This document shows positions 7,252 through 15,583 of a stretch of DNA of 64,000 nt, one piece after another. The position numbers and the translations under genes were made by a program. Source of the stretch: Streptomyces sp. AM 2-1-1 (lineage in GTDB: Bacteria; Actinomycetota; Actinomycetes; Streptomycetales; Streptomycetaceae); the NCBI RefSeq assembly GCF_029167645.1, contig NZ_CP119148.1, positions 17,775 through 81,774 on the forward strand. Reading direction: 5' to 3'. Position 1 is the first letter of the stretch. Every line of letters begins with the position of its first letter. Below the pieces are notes generated by a model. That model searched no databases, was not told where the DNA came from, and was given only the letters and a program-made list of their open reading frames with translations.

Positions 7252-9363
7252 TCAGGCGGCGGCCATGTAGTCGGCGGCGTGGTCCTGGTGGACCCACGCA
7301 CCGTGGCCGACGTTGACGACCGGGATGGTCGGGTCGTCCTTCATCCGCTTGAGCGCGGTACGGACCTGTGGGCCGGGCATCCCCAAGCTCTTGGCGATGA
7401 TCGCCGGGGAGACCGGCTTGCCGTGCTGCTGGAGGAACGCCACGACCTTCCGCCCGGTCGCCGACAGGCCCGGCTTGACCGGTTCGACGGCGGCGGGCAC
7501 CAGCTCCGGCACCTGCTCGGCCGCCTGGGCGGGCAGCGTGGCCTTCTGGGTGCTCACCGGCGAGGCGGCGGGCGCCGACGGTACGAGAGGCGCGGCCGGG
7601 GTGTCGTCGAACCGGTCGGGGTCGTAGGTGTAGCGCTCCCCGGCGTTGCGCAGGCGGAGCATCAGGGCGTGCTCCTCGAGGATGTGGCGGACGAGGGGCA
7701 GGGCGTCGATCGAGGCCTGCTCGATGCCCGTGGTGAACCCTTCGTGGGCCAGGCCGTAGGGGTCCTCCACGTACGGGGCGCGCCACATCGCGGTGCGGCT
7801 GTCGGGTCCGGCGAGGTAGCCGAGGCCGCCGGTGGACGTGCCGTCTGAGAACTCCTTGGGGATGGCGCCGGGGTCGACGCCGTCCAGGGCGCTGCCGGCG
7901 GCCCGCTTCCCGGTTGCCGAGGAACCGGAGCGCAGGACGGCGTTGTTGCCGCCCTGGAGGATGTCGCGGATCAGGGTCTCCCCGCCGAGTTCGGAGGCGT
8001 TGGGGGACTGGTTGGCGAGGCGGAACTTGATGCCGACCTTCCGCGCTTCCTTGGCGAGGTCCCCGACGATCTTGACGGCTTCCTCGCCGTACTCGGGGTC
8101 GTTGAGGAGGTCGTGCGCCTCGTCCAGGGTGAGCGAGAGCAGCGGGTCGGGGTCGCCGGGGACGAAGAACGCCCGCCCGACGCGGGTTCGGCCCTTCTCG
8201 TCGGTCCACTTCATCCGGTTGTAGCGCTCGGACCGCTCGTGCATGATCGCGTGGACGGCGCGCAGCACGACGATCCCGAAGTCGTTGCCCGGGGCGAACA
8301 CGGCGACGCCGTCGGGCCAGTCCGGCAGGGACAGGCCCTTTTGCGGGTCGATGACGATGGAGCACACCAGCGGGGAGCGGCGCTCGATGCCCAGCAGGGC
8401 GTCCAGGAGGCGGGACTTGCCGGAGCCGGAGGTGCCGGTGACGAAGGAGTGCACCGCCCCGGAGCCCGGCAGGAAGAACCGGTAGGAGGCGATCGCCCCG
8501 TCGTAGAAGATCCCGATCGGGGCGAGTCCCGTCTCCGGGTCCAGGACGTGCTGCTCGCCGAAGAGGTTTCCGTTCTTGAGCGGGTTCTCGGTGAACACGG
8601 TGATTTTGCCCTTGCGGGGGGCGAGCCGCTCCAGTGCGACCAGGTCCGGGTCGTCGATCCCGAGCGCGGACAGCACGTCGTCCATGGACTGGATCTTGAA
8701 TCCCTTGCCCCGGGGCATGTGGATCTCCGCCGACCAGCCGCCCTTGGCGGTGGCGAGCGGGGAGACCAACTGGCTCTTGGGGTAGGGGCCGTCGGAGACG
8801 GCGGCGTACTGCATCCAGTCCAGCATCTGCTGGGCCAGCTCCGGCGCCCCCTTCGCTGCGGGGCGCCTGCCCCACCGCTGCCAGGCCCAGGTGCCGTATC
8901 CCGCTGACCACAGCAAGGAGAAACCCCACCAGGGGTTGTCTCCCCACTCGGGGCCGCCGACAGCGGCCATCGTGGTCAGCAGGCCGGCCCCGGTCACCGG
9001 CATCGACAGGCCGACGTACCGGTCGAAGCCGCCGGGCAGGGTACGGGCGGGGCGCCAGATGCCGTTCCACTTCACCAGGCCGGGCATCCAGCACCAGGTT
9101 CCGGCGGCCACCGCCCCGGCCGCGCCGAGCGTCAGCGCGGTCCGCCACCCGTCACCGGTGGCGGACAGCAGCTCCCCGGCCGGCCCCATGCTCGCGGCCG
9201 TCGCCGCGACGGTGAGCTTGCCGCGGTTGTCCAGCGCCCACCGCTTCAGCGTGCGCGAGGACGTCTTCCCGGCGGCGGCCTGGGCGGTGGCCGGGTTGGT
9301 CTGGGCGGCGACGAACGCCGCGAGGTCGGTGTACTGCGGGGTGGGGTTCTTCGGGGCGCGCAC
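7252..9363 (-). CDS. FtsK/TraB-like DNA translocase for plasmid transfer
   Basis: 703 aa. Order of parts: basic N terminus; hydrophobic segments at about 75-95 and 118-140 and WWGFSLLWSAGYG near 150; an AAA/FtsK motor with Walker A GTSGSGKS near residue 310 and Walker B-like LLSLTLDEAHD near 395; and a C-terminal winged helix (about 630-690: GRKVVAFLQQHGKPVSPAI through VGHGAWVH). This is the architecture of Streptomyces TraB pumps, which move double-stranded plasmid DNA and read short repeats with their winged helix (family knowledge). GTG start with GAAGGGA upstream. The 21-bp-phased CGAAACG array at 14.3-14.7 kb is a candidate target. Confidence 0.8.
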   Translation of the reverse strand: MRAPKNPTPQYTDLAAFVAAQTNPATAQAAAGKTSSRTLKRWALDNRGKLTVAATAASMGPAGELLSATGDGWRTALTLGAAGAVAAGTWCWMPGLVKWNGIWRPARTLPGGFDRYVGLSMPVTGAGLLTTMAAVGGPEWGDNPWWGFSLLWSAGYGTWAWQRWGRRPAAKGAPELAQQMLDWMQYAAVSDGPYPKSQLVSPLATAKGGWSAEIHMPRGKGFKIQSMDDVLSALGIDDPDLVALERLAPRKGKITVFTENPLKNGNLFGEQHVLDPETGLAPIGIFYDGAIASYRFFLPGSGAVHSFVTGTSGSGKSRLLDALLGIERRSPLVCSIVIDPQKGLSLPDWPDGVAVFAPGNDFGIVVLRAVHAIMHERSERYNRMKWTDEKGRTRVGRAFFVPGDPDPLLSLTLDEAHDLLNDPEYGEEAVKIVGDLAKEARKVGIKFRLANQSPNASELGGETLIRDILQGGNNAVLRSGSSATGKRAAGSALDGVDPGAIPKEFSDGTSTGGLGYLAGPDSRTAMWRAPYVEDPYGLAHEGFTTGIEQASIDALPLVRHILEEHALMLRLRNAGERYTYDPDRFDDTPAAPLVPSAPAASPVSTQKATLPAQAAEQVPELVPAAVEPVKPGLSATGRKVVAFLQQHGKPVSPAIIAKSLGMPGPQVRTALKRMKDDPTIPVVNVGHGAWVHQDHAADYMAAA

Positions 9364-9429
9364 GGCGGAGATCCCTTCGGGTCAGGGGTGCTGGAGGACA
9401 GGGCGGGCACAGGCCCGGTGCTCCCCACC

Positions 9430-9467
9430 GCCCCCGGAGCACCCCGCTGGTGCGGGGCTCCGGGGGC
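9430..9467. terminator. GC-rich hairpin between pump gene and 9561-9947
   Basis: GCCCCCGGAGC at 9430-9440 pairs with GCTCCGGGGGC at 9457-9467 and the stem is extended inward by CCCGC/GCGGG. A second hairpin (GGCCGGGCCCC/GGGGCCCGGCC) follows at about 9482-9515. Confidence 0.55.
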
Positions 9468-9560
9468 GTCTGGGCAGCAACGGGCCGGGCCCCGGAGGTT
9501 CGCGGGGCCCGGCCATGGGTGGAGCAGCCGGCATGGGGCGGCCGGGGGTGCGGCAGCGTC

Positions 9561-9947
9561 CTATTCGGCGTTGTAGAAGGTGTTCTTCGCCATCGGGACG
9601 TTGGAGTCGTCGACGGCGTCCTGGATACGGCCGTGGTTGCGGTGCGCGGTGCGTGCCGCGCTGGCGGCCTGGGTGACGGAGGTGTCGGTGGCGTTCTTGT
9701 ACGCGTCGGCGGCGCTCTTCTGGCCGGTGATCAGGTCACCGAGCATGAGCATGTTCCCGACGGTGTAGGTGTCCAGGGCGAGGGCCTTGAGCTCCTCGCC
9801 GATGCCGGCCATGCGCTCGGCCATCTCACCGGACCAGTCGGCCAGGGCGTCGACGTCCTCCTGGCGGGACTCGACCTCCGCCCGGATCGTGTTCAGTGCG
9901 GCCAGCAGGGCCCGGTGGTTGACGACGTCGTCGATCTTGGAGATCAC
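9561..9947 (-). CDS. All-helical protein, paralogue of the C-terminal domain of 9962-11173
   Basis: 128 aa, GTG 9947 with AAGGAAGG upstream. Helical throughout, no membrane segment. Its layout matches the last 131 residues of the upstream gene: LLAALNTIRAEVESR corresponds to LMNALTLVRAMCEMR, and both end in an A-A..A-H-G-I/R-AV tail closing FYNAE or GYYER. The pair are therefore likely tandem paralogues. Function unknown; position suggests a cytoplasmic partner of the transfer membrane proteins. Confidence 0.65.
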   Translation of the reverse strand: MISKIDDVVNHRALLAALNTIRAEVESRQEDVDALADWSGEMAERMAGIGEELKALALDTYTVGNMLMLGDLITGQKSAADAYKNATDTSVTQAASAARTAHRNHGRIQDAVDDSNVPMAKNTFYNAE

Positions 9948-9961
9948 GCGAGGCCTTCCTT

Positions 9962-11173
9962 TCAGCGTTCGTAGTAGCCGGCCTGGGCGGCCGACTCGAT
10001 GGGCGAGGACTGGACGGCTTCGGCGATCCCGCCGTGCGCCTTGTAGGCGGCCTGGGCGGCGGCGGAGGCGAAGTCGCCGGAGTCCTTGGCCCGGCCGCCG
10101 TACTGGGCGGCGGCCTGGGACTGGGTGCGGATCGATTCGCGCAGCAGGTCGACCTCACCGCGGGTCTTGTCGTCGACCTCCATGTCCGCCATCTCCGCCT
10201 CGATCTGGTCCAGGCGGTTGGACAGGGTCAGGTCGTCGGCGGCGATGGCGAGGGCCTCCTCGGCGCGCATCTCGCACATCGCCCTGACGAGGGTGAGGGC
10301 GTTCATCAGGCCGTCCAGGGTGCGGATCTCGGGGATGATCGCGTGCGGTGCGGACATGGAATCTCCGTTCTGTGCGGTATCGGGCACCACCGTCAGGTGG
10401 CGGGGCCCGGCAGGCGGTACAGGCCCCGAAGTCGGGTCAGGAACCGGCCCCGGGACGGGGGTGGTGGACGGGGGAGGCGGGGCCGGCACGGTGGTAGCGC
10501 CGCTGCCCGGCCCGCCCATGACGTCCGGCTTGCGCGGCTCGGGCACTGTCCCGGCCGGGGGCACCGGGGCGGGGGCGGGTACCGGGCTGACCGGACCGGC
10601 GGGGGGTTCGGCGACGGCGGGGGGTTCGGCGACGGCGGGGGGTTCGGCGACGGCGGCCGGCGGGGCGGGCATCGCCGGGGAGGGCGGGAACGGCGGAGGG
10701 GGCCCCGCCGCCGCCACGGCCTCCTCCGCCCTGCGCTTCTCCTCGGCCGCGGTCTTCTCCGCTTCGGCCGCTTCCGCCTCGGCCTGGGCGGCTTCCTTCT
10801 CGGCCTTGCGCTTGGCGGCACGCTCGGCCATCTTCTGCCGGCGTTCCTCGCGGATCTGGGGCCACCGCTCGCGGTAGCCCTCGCCGATGGCCTTCCACAT
10901 CACCGTGCTGGTCTCGGTGAGGACCGCGAGCGGCACCGCCGCTTTCCCGCCGATCGTCGCGCTGCGGGGGGCGGCGGCGCTGAACGTGCCGCCCGGCTCG
11001 GTGGGGCCGGGCTTGACGGTGCTCTTGCCGCCCTTGGTGCTGCTGGCGGCGACGGTCTTCACCGTCTTCTCAGCGGCTGTGGAGTCCAGGCGCCGGTCGC
11101 CGGTGCTGGTGATGGACTCGACACCGCGCGCTCCGGCGTAGGCGATGGCGATGAGGACCAGGAGCTCGATCAC
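9962..11173 (-). CDS. Membrane-anchored coiled-coil/Pro-rich protein with paralogous helical C-domain
   Basis: 403 aa, GTG 11173 behind AAGGAGGAG. Residues 2-16 (IELLVLIAIAYAGARG) form a membrane anchor; about 105-150 is a Lys/Glu/Ala coiled coil; about 155-255 is Pro-rich with a VAEPPA repeat three times; the last 131 residues resemble gene 9561-9947. An internal in-frame ATG at 10357 has its own GGAG six bases upstream, so the C-terminal domain may also be made as a free 131-aa protein. Role likely in plasmid spread, by context only. Confidence 0.65.
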   Translation of the reverse strand: MIELLVLIAIAYAGARGVESITSTGDRRLDSTAAEKTVKTVAASSTKGGKSTVKPGPTEPGGTFSAAAPRSATIGGKAAVPLAVLTETSTVMWKAIGEGYRERWPQIREERRQKMAERAAKRKAEKEAAQAEAEAAEAEKTAAEEKRRAEEAVAAAGPPPPFPPSPAMPAPPAAVAEPPAVAEPPAVAEPPAGPVSPVPAPAPVPPAGTVPEPRKPDVMGGPGSGATTVPAPPPPSTTPVPGPVPDPTSGPVPPAGPRHLTVVPDTAQNGDSMSAPHAIIPEIRTLDGLMNALTLVRAMCEMRAEEALAIAADDLTLSNRLDQIEAEMADMEVDDKTRGEVDLLRESIRTQSQAAAQYGGRAKDSGDFASAAAQAAYKAHGGIAEAVQSSPIESAAQAGYYER

Positions 11174-11196
11174 GAGACGACTCCTCCTTCTTCTTC

Positions 11197-11664
11197 TTAG
11201 GCGATGCCGAAGGCGCCGGCGACGAGGGTGCCGATCTTCGTGATGACCCAGGCCAGCACTCCCTGGACGCCCTCACCGATCGGCCCGGGGATCGTGGACA
11301 CCAGCACCGGCAGGACCGCTCCCAGGACGAGCGTGCGGTGCTCGACCTTCCGGGTCACCAGGTCGTTGGCGAACATGAAGGTCACGCCCAGCGCCGGGAA
11401 ACCGGTGATGATCAGCCCGGTCCACTCGCCGACCGACGACGTCGCCCACTCGTTGAGCGCGTTGACGTGTCCGTTCCACCACTCCCCGGCCGGGGTCGCG
11501 ACCATCGCCGCCGACGCCGTCGCGATCAGCAGCGCCTGGGCGCGGTCGGTGTGGAGCTTGTTGGTGACTTTGGCCAGTCCGGGGAGCTTCTCCGCGTAGT
11601 AGAGGAGCGCGGCCGAACCGGCGCAGGCACCTCCGGCGGCAGCGGTCACAGCGGTTTCGATCAT
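11197..11664 (-). CDS. Membrane protein with four hydrophobic segments
   Basis: 155 aa, ATG 11664. Hydrophobic stretches near 8-24, 44-60, 84-103 (LIITGFPALGVTFMFAND) and 113-150. Ends 23 bases before the start of the anchored coiled-coil protein downstream, so probably one operon. Resembles phage-holin-like or Spd-type small membrane proteins in layout, but no family is recognised. Confidence 0.6.
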   Translation of the reverse strand: MIETAVTAAAGGACAGSAALLYYAEKLPGLAKVTNKLHTDRAQALLIATASAAMVATPAGEWWNGHVNALNEWATSSVGEWTGLIITGFPALGVTFMFANDLVTRKVEHRTLVLGAVLPVLVSTIPGPIGEGVQGVLAWVITKIGTLVAGAFGIA

Positions 11665-11796
11665 GGTCTTTTTCGTCCTTCCGGGACAGGATCAGGGGTT
11701 TGACAGGGCGTCACAGAGCGTCGTATCCTCGCGCGCGCCCGCACGCGCTCGTGCGCGCAGGTACGCGTGGGCGTACGGGTGGAGGTTTTTTCGGCG

Positions 11797-11839
11797 GTCA
11801 CAGGGCTTGTCACAGCTCCGGTCACAGCGGCTGTCACAG
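11797..11839. repeat. Four GTCACAG heptamers at exact 12-bp spacing
   Basis: GTCACAG occurs at 11797, 11809, 11821 and 11833, with a fifth copy at 11710. The array lies in the 184-bp gap between the small gene ending at 11849 and the membrane protein starting at 11664, upstream of the latter. Likely protein-binding sites or an upstream regulatory element. Confidence 0.55.
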
Positions 11840-11848
11840 CCGGGCCGG

Positions 11849-12118
11849 TTACTGTGCGTGCCGCTCGCGGATCTGGTCCAGCGTGCTGACCACGTCCTCG
11901 AAGGCCCGCTCACGGGCACCCGCGGGGAGCGCGTCGAGGGCCTTGCGGAGCCGGTCGAACGCGACTGCGGCGACCATGTCCGGGCCCTGCGCGCGGGCCT
12001 CTTCCAGGCGCCGGCCCCAGTGCTCGGCGCGGCGGGCCAGCTTCTCGGCGCGCTTGCGGCGCAGTGGTTTCGACCGTTCCGGCGGGTTGTTCCACGGTGC
12101 GGCCGGGTGATCGTTCAC
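11849..12118 (-). CDS. Small basic helical protein (89 aa)
   Basis: GTG 12118 follows an excellent GAGGAGG site. The protein is Arg/Ala/Glu-rich, with EKLARRAEHWGRRLEEARAQ suggesting an amphipathic or coiled-coil helix. No domain recognised. It may be the first gene of the minus-strand operon that runs toward the TraB-like gene. Confidence 0.6.
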   Translation of the reverse strand: MNDHPAAPWNNPPERSKPLRRKRAEKLARRAEHWGRRLEEARAQGPDMVAAVAFDRLRKALDALPAGARERAFEDVVSTLDQIRERHAQ

Positions 12119-12193
12119 GTGTTTTCACCTCCTCTCGGCGGCCTGGGCTCTGCTCTACTTGGAGGGCTGTCGACTGCTTCCGGCAGTCGCAGC

Positions 12194-12226
12194 GAGGGCC
12201 AGCCCGGTTGCTGCGGGCTGGCCCTC
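12194..12226. terminator. 13-bp perfect hairpin
   Basis: GAGGGCCAGCCCG (12194-12206) pairs with CGGGCTGGCCCTC (12214-12226), downstream of the SpdB-like gene and its small follower. Confidence 0.65.
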
Positions 12227-12259
12227 ACTGGTGTGTGCCGGACGGGGCGGGCGGGGTGG

Positions 12260-12352
12260 TCAGCGCTGGTCGCGGCGCCGACGGGGCAGGTGCGGGTGGC
12301 ACCACCAGCAGGCGGTGCCGTGGTCGTGCGGTGCGCGGGAGTGGATCAGCAC
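12260..12352 (-). CDS. 30-aa His/Cys peptide
   Basis: GTG 12352 lies 9 nt after GAGGAG (a TTG two codons upstream is also open). The peptide holds HDHGTACWWCHPHL, a CxxC with flanking histidines, and a very basic RRRRDQR end, resembling small zinc-binding peptides of Streptomyces plasmids. It directly follows the SpdB-like gene. Confidence 0.4.
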   Translation of the reverse strand: MLIHSRAPHDHGTACWWCHPHLPRRRRDQR

Positions 12353-12411
12353 GTGCAAGGGCTCCTCTGGGCCCGTTTCAGCGGGGTTGGTGGCGGTTTG
12401 TGCGGGTGGGC

Positions 12412-14406
12412 TCAGGGGCGGTAGCCGTCGGCGACGAGCGCGGCGGCTTCGGCGCGGTACTTGGAGGCGGTGTCGGTGGAGGACACGTCGACCGCGTGCT
12501 GGACGTCGGCGATCGTGACGCGGGCGCACAGCTCGCGGGTGATGTCCTCCAGGCCCAGGCCGTCCGGGGCGAGGTCGGCGGCGAAGGCGAGGCGGGCGAC
12601 CTTGCGGACCGCGCGCTCGCGCGGCTTGAGCTTCGCCTCGTCCTCGATTTCGATGGCGCGCCGGTCGATTTCGGCAGCGGCCAGCCGGGCTTCGGCAGCG
12701 GCCACCTTCGCTCGCTCGGCGTCGGCGAGGAGGGCCTCGCGGGCCTTGATCTCCTGCGCCTTCAGACGCTCGGCTTCGGCAGTGGCACGGCGCGCTTCGG
12801 CAGCATCCGCCTTCGCTTCGTCAGTGGCCTTCTCCGCTTCGGCAGTAGCCCGGGCGGCTTCGGCGATGGCCTGGGTCTCGACCGCTCGGGTCTCCGCGGC
12901 GGCGACCTTGTCGGCCTCCTCCATGTCCCTCCGCTTCCGCGCCGCCAGCGCCTCGATGCCGGCGGCCTCGGCGTCGGCCTTGGCCGCCGCCAGGCGCGCT
13001 TCGGCGATGGTCTGCGTCTCGATCGCCTGCGCCTCGGCGTCGGCGATCCGGTCGTACTCCGCGGCCTCCGCACGGGCCTTGGCGGCCTGGCGCTTGATCT
13101 CGGCGGCTTCGTTGTCGGCCTTGGCCGCGGCCAGGCGGGCCTCGGCGATGGTCTGCGTCTCGATCGCTTCCTTCTCGGCGGTAGCGATCCGGTCGTGCTC
13201 CGCCGCCTCCTCACGGGCCTTGGCGGCCTGGCGCTCGATCCCGGCGCGGCGCAGGTCCGCTTCCGCCGCCTTCTCCTGGGACTCGGCGGTCTGGCGGTCG
13301 GCCTCCTTCGTGCGGGCACGGGCCTCGGCGATGGCCGCCGTCTCCAGCGCCGCTGTCTCCAGTGCGGCGACCTTCTCGGCGGCGGAGACCTTGGCGTCGG
13401 CCTGCGCCTTGGCTTGGCCGGTCTTGCCCGCCACCGCGGCCCGGGTCTCCTCGACCTTTCCCTCCGCGAGGAGCTCGGTGGACTTGGCGTCGGCGTCGGC
13501 GACCTTGCGGCGGGTCTCCGCGTTCCGGCGCCGGGACGCGGCCTCTTCCTTGCGCTGCTCGGCGGCCTGGTCCTGCGCGTCGGGCATGGCCAGGGCCTCG
13601 GCGACGGTGTAGCCGTAGGGGGCCATCTTCATCGGCAGCAGCTCGTCCTCCGACGCCTTGCCCAGGTCGCCCTTGTGCTTGCGCTTGAGCCACTGCTCGT
13701 AGGCGATGAGGTCCTGGTCCCGGCGGATCATCTCCGGGTAGGAGGTGACGCCCCACAGCCGCATCCGCCGGTAGATCCGGGGGGTCGCGAACGGTGCGAG
13801 AACCCAGCGGATGAGAGGGATCGAGTCGCGTTCGGCGTGGTCCGGGCGCATGGCCCGGTCGATGGCCGTGCGGCCGAGCTCGACCACCGTGATGAACAGG
13901 ATCGGGACGACGCCATGGGCGCCGGCCGCGATGTAGTCCATGAACTTCCACGCCTGGTCCTTGGGGGCGCCGGAGGCGGCGTTCAGGACGACGGTCGCGC
14001 CGGTCAGGAACCAGACCGGGTAGCGGATCCAGCCGATGGGGCGCTTGAGCCAGGCCATCAGGAGGTCGACGGCGATCATCACCATGATGCCGACGTCGAC
14101 ACCGACCGCGAACAGCCGGCCCTCGGTCAGAGAGCCGAAACGCAGATCGTCATGGGCGAAGGACGCGACGTGCTCGAAGGACAGGTACAGGCCGATGCCC
14201 GCGAGGGTGATCGCGGCGATCACGATCACGCCGATCACCCGCTTCTGCGTGCCCGTGATGGACGGCTTGATCGTCTTCCGTTTCGGTGTCCCCGAAACGA
14301 TGTCGGCCGTAGGCGAAACGATGCCCGGTGTCTCCGAAACGGTGGGGCGCGGGAGCGAAACGGGGGTGTCGGTGGCCGCCGTCTGCGGCCACTCGGTCAT
14401 GGTCAT
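12412..14406 (-). CDS. DUF2637/SpdB-like membrane protein with long Ala/Glu coiled coil
   Basis: 664 aa, ATG 14406 with GGAGG upstream. Residues 1-45 hold a VS-xxxxx heptad repeat (encoded by the CGTTTCG array); about 55-180 has four membrane segments typical of DUF2637 proteins of conjugative Streptomyces elements (VIGVIVIAAITLAGIGLYLS; VGVDVGIMVMIAVDLLMAW); about 270-600 is a highly repetitive Ala/Glu/Lys/Arg helix with IAEARLAAAKAD copied several times; the last 60 residues form a globular end. Family knowledge: intramycelial plasmid spread (Spd). Very likely membrane-anchored with a long cytoplasmic rod. Confidence 0.75.
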   Translation of the reverse strand: MTMTEWPQTAATDTPVSLPRPTVSETPGIVSPTADIVSGTPKRKTIKPSITGTQKRVIGVIVIAAITLAGIGLYLSFEHVASFAHDDLRFGSLTEGRLFAVGVDVGIMVMIAVDLLMAWLKRPIGWIRYPVWFLTGATVVLNAASGAPKDQAWKFMDYIAAGAHGVVPILFITVVELGRTAIDRAMRPDHAERDSIPLIRWVLAPFATPRIYRRMRLWGVTSYPEMIRRDQDLIAYEQWLKRKHKGDLGKASEDELLPMKMAPYGYTVAEALAMPDAQDQAAEQRKEEAASRRRNAETRRKVADADAKSTELLAEGKVEETRAAVAGKTGQAKAQADAKVSAAEKVAALETAALETAAIAEARARTKEADRQTAESQEKAAEADLRRAGIERQAAKAREEAAEHDRIATAEKEAIETQTIAEARLAAAKADNEAAEIKRQAAKARAEAAEYDRIADAEAQAIETQTIAEARLAAAKADAEAAGIEALAARKRRDMEEADKVAAAETRAVETQAIAEAARATAEAEKATDEAKADAAEARRATAEAERLKAQEIKAREALLADAERAKVAAAEARLAAAEIDRRAIEIEDEAKLKPRERAVRKVARLAFAADLAPDGLGLEDITRELCARVTIADVQHAVDVSSTDTASKYRAEAAALVADGYRP

Positions 14407-14678
14407 CAAGACCTCCAGGAGAGGGTGGACGGGCGTGAACGAAACGAATCCGGCTGCCCCCGAAACGACGGCCGGTGGAGACGAAACGACGACCGGTGGA
14501 GACGAAACAGGAGCCGGTCTACCCGCCCCGGACACCCCGTCGGGCGGGCCTCCCACCACAGGGGAGACCCGCCCGACGAAGCCCCACGGGGCGGACACGA
14601 AACGGGATACGGCTCCCGTCGGGCGGGCCCGAAACGCGACCGGGCGGATGCGAAGGACGACCGGGCGGACCCGAAACT
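14293..14678. repeat. CGAAACG motifs phased at 21 bp
   Basis: CGAAACG starts at 14293, 14314, 14335, 14356, 14440, 14461, 14482 and (CGAAACA) 14503; 14356 to 14440 is four periods, so all are in one 21-bp phase. A second group at 14598, 14630, 14651 (CGAAGGA) and 14672 (CGAAACT) repeats the 21-bp step from 14630. The first group lies in the 5' coding region of the SpdB-like gene, the rest in its upstream gap. Two helical turns per step puts every site on one face of the DNA. Candidate clt/TraB recognition site, centromere or operator. Confidence 0.7.
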
Positions 14679-14750
14679 CAGCCGGCCGTGTCCCCGGCGA
14701 GCGCCGCGACCTCGCGCAGCCGGCGGATCAGCGGCCGTGTTGGCTGTGTG

Positions 14751-15137
14751 TCAGCGGACCCAGCGGCCGTCCTTGATGACCTGGCGGCCGTCCTTGAGGG
14801 TCAGGCCGGTGAGGAAGGGCGAGAGGGTGGTGCCGTCCAGGGCGCGCCGGGTGTAGTCGGTGGCCCAGACGTCCTCGCCGTCCCGGGACCCGAGGATGTA
14901 GACCTTGGTCTCGTAGGCGGGCTCGAGGGCGGCCGCGGCGTTCTCCGCGCGGGACTCGGTGGGCAGCACGACGGTGCCGCAGGAGTCGTTGAAGCCGATC
15001 AGGAACAGATCGTGCAGCTCGAAGCCGCGCACGTCCAGGATGGTCAGGACGGGCTCGGCCGCCCCGTGGACGTACACGCGGTTGGGCTGGCTCTTCACCC
15101 ACCGGCTGTCGGCGAACTTGCTCATGTCGTAGGGCAT
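14751..15137 (-). CDS. Hypothetical protein (128 aa)
   Basis: ATG 15137 behind AGGAGG; starts MPYDMSKFADSRWVKSQ. Mixed alpha/beta composition with RVYVHGAAEPVLTILDVRGF and a C-terminal LTLKDGRQVIKDGRWVR. No membrane segment, signal or known motif. Preceded by a hairpin at 15189-15227 and followed, through the repeat array, by the SpdB-like gene. Confidence 0.6.
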   Translation of the reverse strand: MPYDMSKFADSRWVKSQPNRVYVHGAAEPVLTILDVRGFELHDLFLIGFNDSCGTVVLPTESRAENAAAALEPAYETKVYILGSRDGEDVWATDYTRRALDGTTLSPFLTGLTLKDGRQVIKDGRWVR

Positions 15138-15188
15138 CAGGGCCTCCTGGATCAATCGGTCCGGGCTGTCCGGCTCCCCCTCACCGCC

Positions 15189-15227
15189 GCTGCCCGCCCC
15201 GCGCACACGGTGTGCGGGGCGGGCAGC
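15189..15227. terminator. 14-bp perfect hairpin
   Basis: GCTGCCCGCCCCGC (15189-15202) pairs with GCGGGGCGGGCAGC (15214-15227), downstream of gene 15257-15583. Confidence 0.65.
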
Positions 15228-15256
15228 AGCCGATCAGGCAACCGTCAGACCAGCTG

Positions 15257-15583
15257 TCACCAGTCGTTGGTCCAGGCCTCGTAGTACGGGTAGCCGTGGC
15301 GGGCAGCCTCGGCGAGCTCGCGCTGCTCGTCGGCTCCGCGCGACCAGATCCCCGCCGCGATGTCGTGGCCCTCGGAGGCGAGCTGGTCGGCCATCGCCTG
15401 GTGGGCGTCGGCCGAGCGGGCGTGACAGGCGGCCAGCTTCTGCATCTCGGCGTAGGAGTAGAGCGGCGGGGTGGGCGGGGCGATGTCGCCGATGACGACG
15501 TAGGAGTCGATGTCGGCGGCCGTCCAGCGGTCCGGGTCGCCGTGCTGGTCACGGAACCCGTCGAGGCTCAGGGTCTGCTGCAT
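15257..15583 (-). CDS. Hypothetical protein (108 aa)
   Basis: ATG 15583; starts MQQTLSLDGFRDQHGDPDRW and ends GYPYYEAWTNDW. Helical middle part with two histidine/alanine stretches. The start codon lies inside the 3' end of gene 15568-15771 (16-nt overlap), as expected for coupled genes. Not recognised. Confidence 0.6.
   Translation of the reverse strand: MQQTLSLDGFRDQHGDPDRWTAADIDSYVVIGDIAPPTPPLYSYAEMQKLAACHARSADAHQAMADQLASEGHDIAAGIWSRGADEQRELAEAARHGYPYYEAWTNDW

Noticed and set aside
5893..7848. 651-codon open frame on the plus strand
   Set aside because: Antisense to well-supported minus-strand genes; Gly/Val/Arg shadow composition.
5903..9148. 1081-codon open frame on the minus strand
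   Set aside because: It runs out of frame through the TraB-like gene and neighbours and has Arg/Pro/His composition typical of GC-rich shadow frames.
10590..10660. Short tandem repeat taken as a possible CRISPR-like array
   Set aside because: It is the in-frame VAEPPA coding repeat of a Pro-rich linker; no spacers.
12900..13250. Long near-identical repeats inside the SpdB-like gene as a DNA element
   Set aside because: They keep codon phase and encode IAEARLAAAKAD coiled-coil repeats, so protein-level repetition explains them.
15181..15552. 123-codon minus-strand Ser/Pro/Thr/Arg frame
   Set aside because: Shadow of gene 15257-15583 in another frame.
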